Assembly: GCA_027488115.1 (NCBI GenBank)
Contig: JAIYCG010000001.1
Location: 62,001-126,000 of the forward strand
Length of the DNA stretch: 64,000 nt
Direction of reading: 5' to 3'
From: Comamonadaceae bacterium
GTDB lineage: Bacteria; Pseudomonadota; Gammaproteobacteria; Burkholderiales; Burkholderiaceae_C
Of this stretch, positions 1 through 8,104 are shown piece by piece (within the stretch, counting starts at the first letter, position 1; each line of letters opens with the position of its first letter). The notes under the pieces were generated by a model that saw only the letters and a list, made by a program, of their open reading frames with translations, was not told where the DNA came from and made no database searches. A program made the translations under genes and the position numbers.

Positions 1-625
1 CTTTCATGTTCAGATATGTGCCCATGGCTGAGGACAGCGTGACGTTTTCTAGTAGCGATCTGAAGTTACCAAAAGCATGGGCCTCAAGAGTTTCCCAATA
101 ATTGGCACTGGCAAAATTACGCCAAGAAAATGGCAAACCCAAATGCGAGACCACAAACAGTTCTGAAAGAGCCAATGTCGCGCGTTGTCGAAAAAAGTCT
201 CTCGCGCTAAATAGTTTCCACCAAATGGAAGGCACCCAGCCGCCATCGCCATTCACGTTGCTGCTGACATTGGCGTCGTTGAATCCCTTTTCAATGAGCC
301 AACGGGTCAGTGTTTGGCCTTGCGGTGCATTGAATTGGGCATTGAGCCAAATTTGGGGGCCAGTGACCGCCATTTCTTTGACCTCACTGCTGGTACCGCC
401 CCAAGACGCCTGACGCAAAAATCTAGCAGCATCTGTGAGTGCTAAGTTGTAGGCAGGGCTGTTGTCTGGAGCCGCTAAGGGAGCTGTCGATGTGTCACCA
501 CCTCCGCCACAAGCCGACAGCAAAGCCGCACCTGAGAGGCCTATCACCGAACTGGGGGAAGCTTTGGGGTTCGTCAGTTGATCCGTATGTTGACTCTCGG
601 TTTCAACAATCCTTGCAGCGGTCAT
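1..625 (-). CDS. DUF1800 family protein, N-terminal part, runs off the left edge
   Basis: From an ATG at 625 the minus strand stays open for 208 codons to the window edge, so only the N-terminal part is seen. Residues about 26-39 form a hydrophobic run ending LLSAC, which resembles a lipoprotein signal with Cys39 as the lipidated residue, followed by a Gly/Ser/Thr linker. From about residue 64 the motifs DAARFLRQASWG, QRATLALSELFVVS and EAHAFGNFRSLLE match the beginning of the DUF1800 domain. Family members are exported proteins of unknown function, often encoded beside a DUF1501 protein, which would lie outside the window. AGAGG eight bases upstream supports the start. The gene is divergent from the DUF3297 gene. 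Confidence 0.75.
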   Translation of the reverse strand, partial: MTAARIVETESQHTDQLTNPKASPSSVIGLSGAALLSACGGGGDTSTAPLAAPDNSPAYNLALTDAARFLRQASWGGTSSEVKEMAVTGPQIWLNAQFNAPQGQTLTRWLIEKGFNDANVSSNVNGDGGWVPSIWWKLFSARDFFRQRATLALSELFVVSHLGLPFSWRNFASANYWETLEAHAFGNFRSLLENVTLSSAMGTYLNMK

Positions 626-687
626 ACAAATAGCCTCTAAATGTTGCAGAATTGAAGTTTATTCTGTAACGATGAAATTACAAAGAC

Positions 688-936
688 ATGAGCGACACAA
701 ACTCACGCCCCGATTTGCCTGACCACCTCTCCATCGATGCCCGCAGTCCTTTTTACCTTGCTTCTATTTTTGAGCACGATATTGGCATTCGTTTCAATGG
801 CAAAGATCGCAAAGATGTTGAGGAATACTGCATCAGCGAGGGTTGGATCAAAGTGCCAGCTGGCAAAGCGCTCGACCGCAAGGGCAACCCCTTGCTCATG
901 AAACTCAAGGGCACGGTAGAAGCCTACTACCGCTAA
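688..936 (+). CDS. DUF3297 family protein
   Basis: This small 82-residue protein matches the full length of the DUF3297 family, with the typical motifs LPDHLSIDARSPFY, DIGIRFNGKDR, VEEYCISEGWIKV and a terminal GTVEAYY. The function is unknown; the protein has no signal peptide or membrane segment and should be cytosolic. It starts 63 bases from the divergent DUF1800 gene and is followed after 17 bases by a carboxymuconolactone-decarboxylase-like gene on the same strand, so the two are probably co-transcribed. Confidence 0.8.
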   Translation: MSDTNSRPDLPDHLSIDARSPFYLASIFEHDIGIRFNGKDRKDVEEYCISEGWIKVPAGKALDRKGNPLLMKLKGTVEAYYR

Positions 937-953
937 ACATTCAAGGACACGTC

Positions 954-1499
954 ATGCGCATACCCGATTGGACGCCAGAGCAACTTGCACAACCGAAAGA
1001 GCTGGTCGATACCATTTTGGCTCGCAGGGGCGGGGCACTGCTTAACCTAGACAAAGCGCTTTTGTGGAGCGAGCCAGTTGCTGCTGGCTGGAATGTCTAC
1101 ATGCGCAACGTTAGAACAGGGTTGTCTGCGCCCCGCAAATTGTGTGAGCTGGGTATTTGCGCCGTGGCATTGCTAACGGGTGCGCACTATGAATACCACC
1201 ACCATGCCCCCGACTACTTAAAGGCTGGCGGTTCGCAAGCCGAATTAGAGGGCTTAAAGCGTGCCATTTCCGCTCACCCAACCGATGCCGTTACTGACTC
1301 AGCTCTAGATGAGATGTCGCAGTGGGTGGTGCAATATGCCGCACAAATGACACTGCGTGTGAAGGTAGACGAAGCACTTTTCAGGCAGCTTCAGTCGCGA
1401 TTGAGCACGACTGAAATTGTGGAACTCACCACGGCCATTGCCGCTTACAACATGGTGGCCCGGATCTTGGTGGCACTTGAAATCACGCCTGAGGCGTGA
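954..1499 (+). CDS. carboxymuconolactone decarboxylase-like protein (AhpD-like fold)
   Basis: The 181-residue product shows the alpha-helical carboxymuconolactone decarboxylase core: LGICAVALLTGAHYEYHHHAPDY (about residues 63-85 in total), then a helix ending in TAIAAYNMVARILVAL. The CxxC pair of AhpD-type peroxidases is absent; a His-rich HYEYHHH segment occupies that position. It is therefore more like the decarboxylase or uncharacterised branch than a disulfide reductase. I chose the ATG at 954 because AAGGA lies about eight bases upstream; the longer frame from 843 runs through the end of the preceding gene. The substrate cannot be told. Confidence 0.7.
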   Translation: MRIPDWTPEQLAQPKELVDTILARRGGALLNLDKALLWSEPVAAGWNVYMRNVRTGLSAPRKLCELGICAVALLTGAHYEYHHHAPDYLKAGGSQAELEGLKRAISAHPTDAVTDSALDEMSQWVVQYAAQMTLRVKVDEALFRQLQSRLSTTEIVELTTAIAAYNMVARILVALEITPEA

Positions 1500-1518
1500 C
1501 AATTCAAGCTCAGCAATG

Positions 1519-2511
1519 TCAATCGGGTTTGATGTTGTTGTCTCTGACCACTTTGGCCCAGGTGTCGATTTGCTTGTCGATGAAGGTTTTGGCTTTGTCC
1601 ACGCTGCCGCCCGAAATTTCAATACCCTGAGCGCTTAATTTTTGCGATATCTCTGGGTTTTGTAAAACCTTGTTCAGCTCATCGTTCATTCTTTTCACAA
1701 TTTCGGGAGGTGTTTTGGCAGAGGCCAAAAGGGCCCACCAAGCAGGCGCTTCAAATCCGGGATACCCAGCCTCGGCGATGGTTGGGATTTCTGGAAACTC
1801 AGGCACACGCTTTAGCGATGTCACTGCCAATGGGCGAATCCGTTTGTTGTCGATGTGTGGCTTGCTTAAAAAGACGGTGCCCATGGCCAAAGGCACATGA
1901 CCTGCTACTGCATCTGTCATGAGCGGCCCACCGCCTTTGTAAGGAATGTGGTTGAACTCTAGGTTTGCATTTTTTCCTAACAAGGCCATGGCCAAATGGC
2001 CTAGGCTGCCATTGCCGATGGTGCCAAAGGACACATTTTTCTTGGCCTTGGCGGCTGCCACCACATCTGCAAAAGTTTTGTATTCATTGCCGACATTGGA
2101 GGTCAGGACCATGGCGGAAGTTCCTACCAAGATCAGGGGCACCAAGTCTTTTTTGCTGTCGTAAGGCATGTTGGGCATTAAGCTTTGGTTCACGCCATGC
2201 GTATCGAACACGACCGCAAAGGTATAGCCATCAGCAGGCGATGCCAGCACAGCAGAAGTACCAATGACGCCCGATGCACCGCCTTTGTTTTCAACAATGA
2301 CGCTCTGTCCCAACTGTTGTGAAAGCACAGGCGCAATGATTCTGGCAACTTGGTCAACCGAGCCGCCTGGTGGAAAAACGGCGACAAGTTTGATGGGCTG
2401 TTTGGTGGGCCAGGCTTGTGCCAAAGCCAGTGTGGGCATCAAGCAGCAAAGCAGCAAAAATGACTTGCAAGTTTGATTGAAAGAAGCGAGGTTCGTAAAA
2501 CGGGTTGCCAT
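1519..2511 (-). CDS. Bug-family periplasmic solute-binding receptor
   Basis: The product has 330 residues, an N-terminal signal peptide ending near ALAQA, and the hallmarks of the Bug (TctC-like) family: VFPPGGSVDQVARI near the mature N terminus, SPADGYTFAV, and NHIPYKGGGPLM around the middle. Known Bug proteins are periplasmic receptors that trap small carboxylates, amino acids or related ligands, sometimes for TctAB-type membrane partners; no such partner is encoded here. The ligand-contacting Asp after PGGS is present. The gene is divergent from the aminotransferase at 2678 across a short region with a GGGT/ACCC palindrome, which suggests joint control. The ligand is unknown. Confidence 0.88.
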   Translation of the reverse strand: MATRFTNLASFNQTCKSFLLLCCLMPTLALAQAWPTKQPIKLVAVFPPGGSVDQVARIIAPVLSQQLGQSVIVENKGGASGVIGTSAVLASPADGYTFAVVFDTHGVNQSLMPNMPYDSKKDLVPLILVGTSAMVLTSNVGNEYKTFADVVAAAKAKKNVSFGTIGNGSLGHLAMALLGKNANLEFNHIPYKGGGPLMTDAVAGHVPLAMGTVFLSKPHIDNKRIRPLAVTSLKRVPEFPEIPTIAEAGYPGFEAPAWWALLASAKTPPEIVKRMNDELNKVLQNPEISQKLSAQGIEISGGSVDKAKTFIDKQIDTWAKVVRDNNIKPD

Positions 2512-2561
2512 GTGTCAATTTCCTTTGCATCGATCCTAGTGGTTCGATAGAGGCTGTTGAT

Positions 2562-2573
2562 GGGTATTAACCC
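2562..2573. promoter_or_regulatory. palindrome GGGTATTAACCC in divergent promoter region
   Basis: GGGT and ACCC arms flank an ATTA centre, between the divergent Bug receptor and aminotransferase genes. Near-identical palindromes occur at 8016-8026 and 14982-14991, also upstream of genes, so this is a plausible operator for a shared regulator. The regulator is not identified. Confidence 0.35.
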
Positions 2574-2677
2574 TATGAAAAGTTTGCTTTTCGAAGGAAG
2601 GCCAGTCTGTTTAGAAGACTTTTTTAACCCCTATGGCTAAAATGTCAGGTTCCTCTTTCATTCCTAGGAGAATGACC

Positions 2678-3841
2678 ATGCCCGCTTTATTGCCCAACAT
2701 TGACCCCGATGGCTTGCTCGAATTTTCTGTGGTTTACACAGACCGAGCCCTGAATCACATGTCCAAGCGCTTTCAGGGCGTGATGCAAGACATCTCTGGC
2801 ATCTTGAAGGATGTCTATGCCGCTCACTCAGTGGCCTTGGTGCCCGGCAGTGGTACTTTTGGCATGGAAGCGGTTGCCCGACAATTTGCAAATGGCCAAA
2901 AGGTCATGGTTATTCGCAACGGATGGTTCAGCTATCGATGGACCCAAATTTTTGACATGGGTGCTATTCCCAGTCAATCCATTGTCTTGAAAGCGCGCCA
3001 GCAAAGTGCCAACACCCAATCCGCTTGGACACCATGCCCCATTGAAGAGGTGGAGGCACAAATAGCCGCCGAAAAGCCAGCCGTCGTGTTTGCACCGCAC
3101 GTTGAAACGTCTGCCGGCATGATGTTGTCCGATGACTATTTGGCACGCGTCAGCGCAGCAGTTCACAAAGTAGGTGGTCTACTGGTACTTGATTGCATTG
3201 CCTCAGGCGCGGTGTGGGTTGACATGAAGTCAACAGGCGTAGACATATTGATTAGCGCACCCCAGAAGGGTTGGAGCGGATCACCCTGTTGTGCCATGGT
3301 GATGCTCAGCGAGCGTGCTCGCAAGGCCATTGATGCCACACAAAGCTCAAGCTTTGCTTGCGACCTTAAAAAGTGGTTGCACATCATGGAAGCCTATGAG
3401 GCTGGTACACACATGTACCACACCACCATGCCCACAGACGCGCTTGCCCAACTGCGCGATGTGATGAAAGAAACGCAGTCTTATGGTTTTGCCAAGGTGA
3501 AGCAAGAGCAGCACGTCCTGGGGCAGCAAGTGCGAAAGCTTTTGGAATCGCGCGGTTTCAAAAGTGTTGCGGCTGAAGGCTATCAAGCCCCTGGTGTGGT
3601 GGTGAGTTACACCCAAGATGCCGATATTCACACCAGCAAAAAATTCCTATCCTTAGGACTTCAGACTGCAGCTGGCGTACCCTTGCAGTGCGATGAGCCC
3701 AAAGATTTCATGACATTCCGCATAGGTTTGTTTGGCTTAGAGAAGTTGCACAACCCTGGACGCAGCGTGCAGCATTTGGCTCAAGCACTTGACGAGATGG
3801 GCTACTTGCCCATTGAAGCCAAAGAACCAGCCCTGGCTTAA
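2678..3841 (+). CDS. class V aminotransferase, alanine-glyoxylate/serine-pyruvate type
   Basis: This is a fold-type I PLP enzyme of 387 residues. Early motifs GSGTFGMEAVARQF and NGWFSYRW, then LDCIASGAVWVDM, precede the Schiff-base lysine in SAPQKGWSGSP (about Lys197). That order and the length fit the alanine-glyoxylate, serine-pyruvate or phosphonate aminotransferase group, which moves an amino group between small amino and oxo acids in the cytosol. Two ATGs lie close together at 2672 and 2678; TAGGAG ends at 2670, so the ATG at 2678 has the correct spacing. It lies opposite a Bug receptor and converges with the 3-hydroxyisobutyrate-dehydrogenase-like gene. The exact substrate is not deducible. 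Confidence 0.85.
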   Translation: MPALLPNIDPDGLLEFSVVYTDRALNHMSKRFQGVMQDISGILKDVYAAHSVALVPGSGTFGMEAVARQFANGQKVMVIRNGWFSYRWTQIFDMGAIPSQSIVLKARQQSANTQSAWTPCPIEEVEAQIAAEKPAVVFAPHVETSAGMMLSDDYLARVSAAVHKVGGLLVLDCIASGAVWVDMKSTGVDILISAPQKGWSGSPCCAMVMLSERARKAIDATQSSSFACDLKKWLHIMEAYEAGTHMYHTTMPTDALAQLRDVMKETQSYGFAKVKQEQHVLGQQVRKLLESRGFKSVAAEGYQAPGVVVSYTQDADIHTSKKFLSLGLQTAAGVPLQCDEPKDFMTFRIGLFGLEKLHNPGRSVQHLAQALDEMGYLPIEAKEPALA

Positions 3842-3868
3842 GGCCTTGAAGATCTTTCAGGCCCTCCC

Positions 3869-4798
3869 TTAGGGCTTGATCGGTTTTCCGCCCGCCACTA
3901 AAAACAAGCTGGCGTCGTCCTGGTTGGTAAAACCTAATTCGCAAGCTTTCGCAAACTGTTGGCTTGCAAGTTGTCCGAGTTCAGGCACTGCAACCTCTAA
4001 GTGTTGACAGGCTTCAACAGCCAGTCGGGTGTCTTTTGCCAACAAAGAAGTGTGCGCTCGAGGCGCGAAATCGTTTTCCAGTGCTCGCTGCATTCGATCC
4101 TGACCTATCCAGCTTTGCCCACTGCTGGACTGCATCACTTGTAAAGTTGTTTGTGCATCCAAACCCCAAGCTTGCGCCATGGCCAAGACTTCACTGGCAC
4201 CTGCTAAATGGATCGCAGCCAACAGGTTGTTGGCCAATTTGGTTTTGGCAGCATCGCCAGGCTTAGAGCCAATGACAAACCGATGCGTTGTAATGGCATT
4301 GAGCAATGCTTCGAGTTTTGTCATTTCAGCCAAATCACCCGAAAGCATCAAACTCATCTGACCCTCTCGGGCTCGCACAGGTCCCCCTGACATGGGTGAA
4401 TCAATCAGGAAAACGCCTTTGGCCTTCGCTAATTCAGCTGCTTTTTCGACATCCAGGGGCCCCAGAGTAGGACACAAAAACACGACATCACCTGGCTTTG
4501 ATTGGTTTAACAAACCATGGGGGCCTGATAAAACTTGAGTCACTTGCGCACCATCAACGACCACAATGAAACTGATTCGGCAATGAAGCGCAATGTTGGC
4601 AGGAGATGGCGATTGATGAGCCCCAAGGGCCACAGCATTTTGAATGCGGATGGGGTCAATGTCATGCGCAAACACGGGCCAGGCCTGGGACAGCAGCCGT
4701 GCCATCATGGCAAAGCCCATATTGCCAATGCCAATGAAGCCAATGGGAGCGGTTTGAGCGAGTGGGGCAGGGGAAGTGTTGATCGTCATGGTTGTCAT
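3869..4798 (-). CDS. NAD(P)-dependent oxidoreductase, 3-hydroxyisobutyrate dehydrogenase family
   Basis: The 309-residue protein has an N-terminal Rossmann fingerprint GFIGIGNMG (about residues 20-28), the substrate-binding signature DSPMSGGPVRAREG (about 133-146) and the catalytic lysine in KLANNLL (about Lys187). Members oxidise short beta-hydroxy acids such as 3-hydroxyisobutyrate or tartronate semialdehyde using NAD(P). The first about 18 residues are a polar extension. Two ATGs (4798, 4789) are possible starts. It is divergent from the MFS gene at 4820 and converges on the aminotransferase; a hydroxyacid dehydrogenase plus an aminotransferase would suit amino-acid breakdown, but that link is inference. 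Confidence 0.85.
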   Translation of the reverse strand: MTTMTINTSPAPLAQTAPIGFIGIGNMGFAMMARLLSQAWPVFAHDIDPIRIQNAVALGAHQSPSPANIALHCRISFIVVVDGAQVTQVLSGPHGLLNQSKPGDVVFLCPTLGPLDVEKAAELAKAKGVFLIDSPMSGGPVRAREGQMSLMLSGDLAEMTKLEALLNAITTHRFVIGSKPGDAAKTKLANNLLAAIHLAGASEVLAMAQAWGLDAQTTLQVMQSSSGQSWIGQDRMQRALENDFAPRAHTSLLAKDTRLAVEACQHLEVAVPELGQLASQQFAKACELGFTNQDDASLFLVAGGKPIKP

Positions 4799-4819
4799 TC
4801 TTGCCTAAAATGAATTCCA

Positions 4820-6082
4820 ATGACAAATACTTCACAGCCACCCACTTTAAATTGGCGTGATTCGTTTCGGGTCAAAAGCTTTCGCTACCAGTGGCCCGCC
4901 GATCTGGCCACATCGTGGGCCTTTGAAATGGAGACCATCCTTTTGGGCTGGTACATCTTGTCTGCCTCAGGCTCGGTCTCCATGCTGGTGGTTTACGGTT
5001 CATTGCAGTACTTAGGTTCCCTGGTATCTCCTGTGTTTGGCGTGGTGTGCGACCGAATTGGTTACCGTCGAATGCTTTGGTCAACCAGAGCAACTTATGC
5101 GCTCTTTGCATTTTTGATTTTGCTACTTTCCTATTTTGAAGCACTGACACCAGAGCGGGTACTTTTTTTGTCGGCCATTGTTGGCACCATCAGGCCTTCT
5201 GATCAGATGATGCGCAATGCCTTGATTGCCAAAACATTGCCTGCTGCCCAGCTCATGGGAGCGCTTGGCATTTCAAGAATGACCTCGGAGTCTGCTCGCA
5301 TTGCCGGCGCATTGGCCGGTGCTGGTATCGTGGCACTGCTAGGCATGACCTCTGCCTATGCCGTTGTGACCTTGATGTATGTGCTGAGTTTTTTCCTTTC
5401 ACGCGGTGTGGACGATGTCAAGCCAGCCGCCGATGTTTTCTCTGCTGCCGCAGCCACGCCGCTTGACGATCTGAAATCTGCTTTCACTTATGTTTGGCAC
5501 AAACCGATCCTCATGGGAGCCATGGCCTTGGCGTTTTTAGTGAACATGTTGGCGTTCCCTTTCTCGATGGGCTTGCTGCCGTATGTTGCTAAAAATATTT
5601 TCTTCACCAACCAAACAGGTCTCGGATTTTTGGGTGCAAGTTTTGCATTGGGTGGACTTCTGGCTTCCTTAACTTTAAGCAGTCACAAGTTGAAACTTCG
5701 TGCATCGCAAACCATGTTGATTGCTGCGAGCGCTTGGTTTGCATTGGATCTTGTTTTTGCATTTACCTCTCATTTGTATGGGGGTATGTTCATTCTTTTG
5801 TTGGCAGGCTTTGTGCAAAGTCTGTGCATGACACCTCTAGCCGCTGTGATGCTGCGTGCCACTGAACCGGCGTTCCATGGTCGTGTGATGGGCATGCGAA
5901 TGATGGCTATTTGGGGCTTGCCAATTGGTCTTTTGGCAAGTGGCCCCTTGGTAGAAAGCATCGGGTATGTTTGGACTGCTGGAATTTATTCGGCATTGGG
6001 TTTGGCTTTGACTGCCGGCATGGCGCTTTACTGGCGCAGTGCTCTTTGGGATCAAAATTCCGTGGCGAACAAGGCCCTCTGA
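4820..6082 (+). CDS. major facilitator superfamily transporter (MFS_3/EntS-like)
   Basis: A 420-residue inner-membrane protein with about 12 hydrophobic segments. The loop motif GVVCDRIGYRRML between helices 2 and 3 is the usual MFS signature region, and the general pattern (WYILSASGS, LLPYVAKNIF, TEPAFHGRVMGMRMM) resembles the MFS_3 branch that contains the enterobactin exporter EntS. It is therefore more likely an exporter than an importer, but the substrate is unknown. The start codon at 4820 is 21 bases from the divergent dehydrogenase. The pyroglutamyl peptidase gene follows after 29 bases on the same strand. Confidence 0.82.
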   Translation: MTNTSQPPTLNWRDSFRVKSFRYQWPADLATSWAFEMETILLGWYILSASGSVSMLVVYGSLQYLGSLVSPVFGVVCDRIGYRRMLWSTRATYALFAFLILLLSYFEALTPERVLFLSAIVGTIRPSDQMMRNALIAKTLPAAQLMGALGISRMTSESARIAGALAGAGIVALLGMTSAYAVVTLMYVLSFFLSRGVDDVKPAADVFSAAAATPLDDLKSAFTYVWHKPILMGAMALAFLVNMLAFPFSMGLLPYVAKNIFFTNQTGLGFLGASFALGGLLASLTLSSHKLKLRASQTMLIAASAWFALDLVFAFTSHLYGGMFILLLAGFVQSLCMTPLAAVMLRATEPAFHGRVMGMRMMAIWGLPIGLLASGPLVESIGYVWTAGIYSALGLALTAGMALYWRSALWDQNSVANKAL

Positions 6083-6111
6083 ACTTTCTGCACACCACAT
6101 GGAGTTAAAAA

Positions 6112-6768
6112 TTGAAGATACTGATTACAGGTTTTGAGCCCTTCGGCGGCGAAACAGAAAATCCTTCTTGGGCCGCTGCGCAATTGCTTCACGGGTATCC
6201 ATTGCAAGATTGCCAAATCACAAGCGTTCAATTGCCTTGTGTGTTTTCAAAATCGCTTGCTGTGCTTGAGCGAGCATTGAAAGAGCACCAACCTCAAATT
6301 GTATTGGCCTTGGGACAGGCCGATGGTCGAAGCGACTTGTCGATTGAGCGCTTGGGCATCAATGTGTGCGATGCCAGAATTGCAGACAATGAGGGTGCTC
6401 AACCTGTGGATGTTCCCGTCATTGAAAATGGACCTGCTGCTTTCTTTTCAACGCTGCCAATTAAAAAAATGGTTGCCACCTTGAAGGCCAACGGCTTTCC
6501 AGCCTCTGTGTCGCAAACTGCTGGCACATTTGTCTGCAACCAGGTCTTTTATGGCTTGCAACATGGGCTACAAAATCAAAATGTACTGAGCGGGTTTATC
6601 CATGTGCCTTTGCTCCCCTCCCAGGCTGCACAACGCATGGGCCCTACTTTGCCTAGCATGGCGGCTGAAAAATTGAGAGACGCTTTGCTGTGTGTGTTGC
6701 CGGTCATTGTCAATCATGTCAAGCTTGGCGAGGCTGATCTCAAGATAGCAATGGGTGCCACGCATTAA
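6112..6768 (+). CDS. pcp: pyroglutamyl-peptidase I
   Basis: This 218-residue cysteine peptidase (family C15) removes N-terminal pyroglutamate from peptides in the cytosol. MKILITGFEPFGG opens the family; the triad is visible as Glu79 in LSIERLGIN, Cys142 in AGTFVCNQVFYG and His164 in GFIHVPLLP, at nearly the spacing of characterised enzymes. The start is a TTG at 6112: GGAG at 6101-6104 is placed seven bases upstream, and no ATG fits. It ends four bases past the 3' end of the convergent alkB gene (overlap at 6765-6768). Confidence 0.9.
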   Translation: MKILITGFEPFGGETENPSWAAAQLLHGYPLQDCQITSVQLPCVFSKSLAVLERALKEHQPQIVLALGQADGRSDLSIERLGINVCDARIADNEGAQPVDVPVIENGPAAFFSTLPIKKMVATLKANGFPASVSQTAGTFVCNQVFYGLQHGLQNQNVLSGFIHVPLLPSQAAQRMGPTLPSMAAEKLRDALLCVLPVIVNHVKLGEADLKIAMGATH

Positions 6769-7985
6769 TGATGGGAATAAGCGCTTGTATTGAGCTGGTA
6801 TTTTTGAATGAGCCTGTTCTTGGCTCTTGGCAGAAAATTAATTCTTGAGACATCGCCATTGAGTGTTTTGATCAAAAGCGGGTCCATTACTCTGTACCAG
6901 AGGGGTGGCAGGTAGGCCAAGAAAAACATCCCAAAATAGCCAGAGGGCAATCTTGGAAGTTCTGGAAAGTCACGCAGTGATTGGTAACTGCGGCCAGGGT
7001 GGGCGTGGTGATCGGAATGTCGCTGCAGTTGAAACAACACCAAGTTTGAAACCAAATGGTTGCTGTTCCATGAGTGGTGGGGCTGGCAATTTTCATAATT
7101 GCCGTTGTTTGTTTTAAGCCGTTGAATGCCGTAATGTTCTACGTAGTTGGCCGAGGTCAATTGAAATGCACCCCACAGTGCAACTGGAATCAGGACCAAA
7201 AACATGTCTAGGCCATAAAAACCAATCAAGATGCCGTACACCACGCTTGTTAGACACAGCGCTTGAAGAATTTCATTTTCAAAATGCCATTCAGACTTGT
7301 TTTGTCGCTGAAGTCGATTGGCTTCAAGCCGCCACGCGCGAAGAGCAGCCCCTGGCATTTCTCTGCATGCGAATTGATAAATGTTCTCGCCCATCTTTGC
7401 AGAGGCAGGATCTTCGGGTGTACTGACGTGGCGGTGATGTCCTCTGTTGTGTTCAATGGAGAAGTGACCATAAGCGCCCAGAGCCGTATTGAAGAGCGCA
7501 ATTTTTCGAGGCGCTGTTTGCAATTTATGGCCGAGTTCATGGCTGACGTTCAAGCCAAAGCCTAAAACAGATCCGGTGGTCATGACGGTAGCAATCCATT
7601 CCAATGCAGTCAGTGAATGGGTGCTGAGGAAAATGCAATTGAAAATGACAGCCACCCACAGGATGGGAACAGTGGCGTATGCAATCCAACGGTAATAGGG
7701 GTCGGCTTCTAAAGCCTCAATCGACGATTCGGGTGGGTTGCTGGTGTCCTCGCCGATGAACAAATCCAGAAGCGGAACAAAGATGTAAAAGAAGGCCAAG
7801 GGGAAAAATAAGAGCCAGCTGCTTGCGTCAAACATAGAGACACCCGCAGTCCCGACCAAAGAAATAGCGGGCCCCAAGACTGAAAATAGCCATGCAAAAC
7901 GCTTCTTATCAATGTAAGAAGGGGATGGGTCTTGACTGAGTTGAGTGGCTGAATTCAAGGGGAGCTTGGTTGCATTGGAATGCAC
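6765..7985 (-). CDS. alkB: alkane 1-monooxygenase (membrane-bound, non-haem di-iron)
   Basis: AlkB hydroxylates the terminal carbon of n-alkanes in the inner membrane, using a di-iron centre fed by rubredoxin. All histidine boxes are present: HELGHK, EHNRGHHRHVSTPEDP and LQRHSDHHAHPGRSYQSLR, plus NYVEHYG and several hydrophobic segments. The carboxyl part is very close to the classic Pseudomonas enzyme. The open frame reaches 8090, but that would put the first 35 codons over a promoter-like palindrome and leave only 14 bases to the divergent gene; a GTG at 7985 gives about 406 residues, the normal length, so I prefer it. No rubredoxin or rubredoxin reductase is in the window. Confidence 0.88.
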   Translation of the reverse strand: MHSNATKLPLNSATQLSQDPSPSYIDKKRFAWLFSVLGPAISLVGTAGVSMFDASSWLLFFPLAFFYIFVPLLDLFIGEDTSNPPESSIEALEADPYYRWIAYATVPILWVAVIFNCIFLSTHSLTALEWIATVMTTGSVLGFGLNVSHELGHKLQTAPRKIALFNTALGAYGHFSIEHNRGHHRHVSTPEDPASAKMGENIYQFACREMPGAALRAWRLEANRLQRQNKSEWHFENEILQALCLTSVVYGILIGFYGLDMFLVLIPVALWGAFQLTSANYVEHYGIQRLKTNNGNYENCQPHHSWNSNHLVSNLVLFQLQRHSDHHAHPGRSYQSLRDFPELPRLPSGYFGMFFLAYLPPLWYRVMDPLLIKTLNGDVSRINFLPRAKNRLIQKYQLNTSAYSHH

Positions 7986-8015
7986 ACAGTATGCCGCTAG
8001 ATCTTTGAATGAACA

Positions 8016-8026
8016 GGGTATTACCC
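8016..8026. promoter_or_regulatory. palindrome GGGTATTACCC between alkB and GMC dehydrogenase
   Basis: This is a perfect 11-base palindrome (GGGTA-T-TACCC) in the divergent region. It sits about 80 bases upstream of the GMC gene and about 30 bases upstream of the preferred alkB start, a natural place for an operator controlling both genes. It resembles the sites at 2562 and 14982. Confidence 0.4.
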
Positions 8027-8104
8027 CTAGGTCGTTTGGATGGCTTGTTTTATAAACCCATGATGGCTGGCAGTTTTTAATGCGGCTCAAAGATAAGGTG
8101 AATC

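Noticed and set aside
3842-3868. A terminator between the convergent aminotransferase and dehydrogenase genes
   Set aside because: A GGCCT/AGGCC hairpin is present at 3842-3863 but no T tract follows on either strand, so I did not call a terminator.
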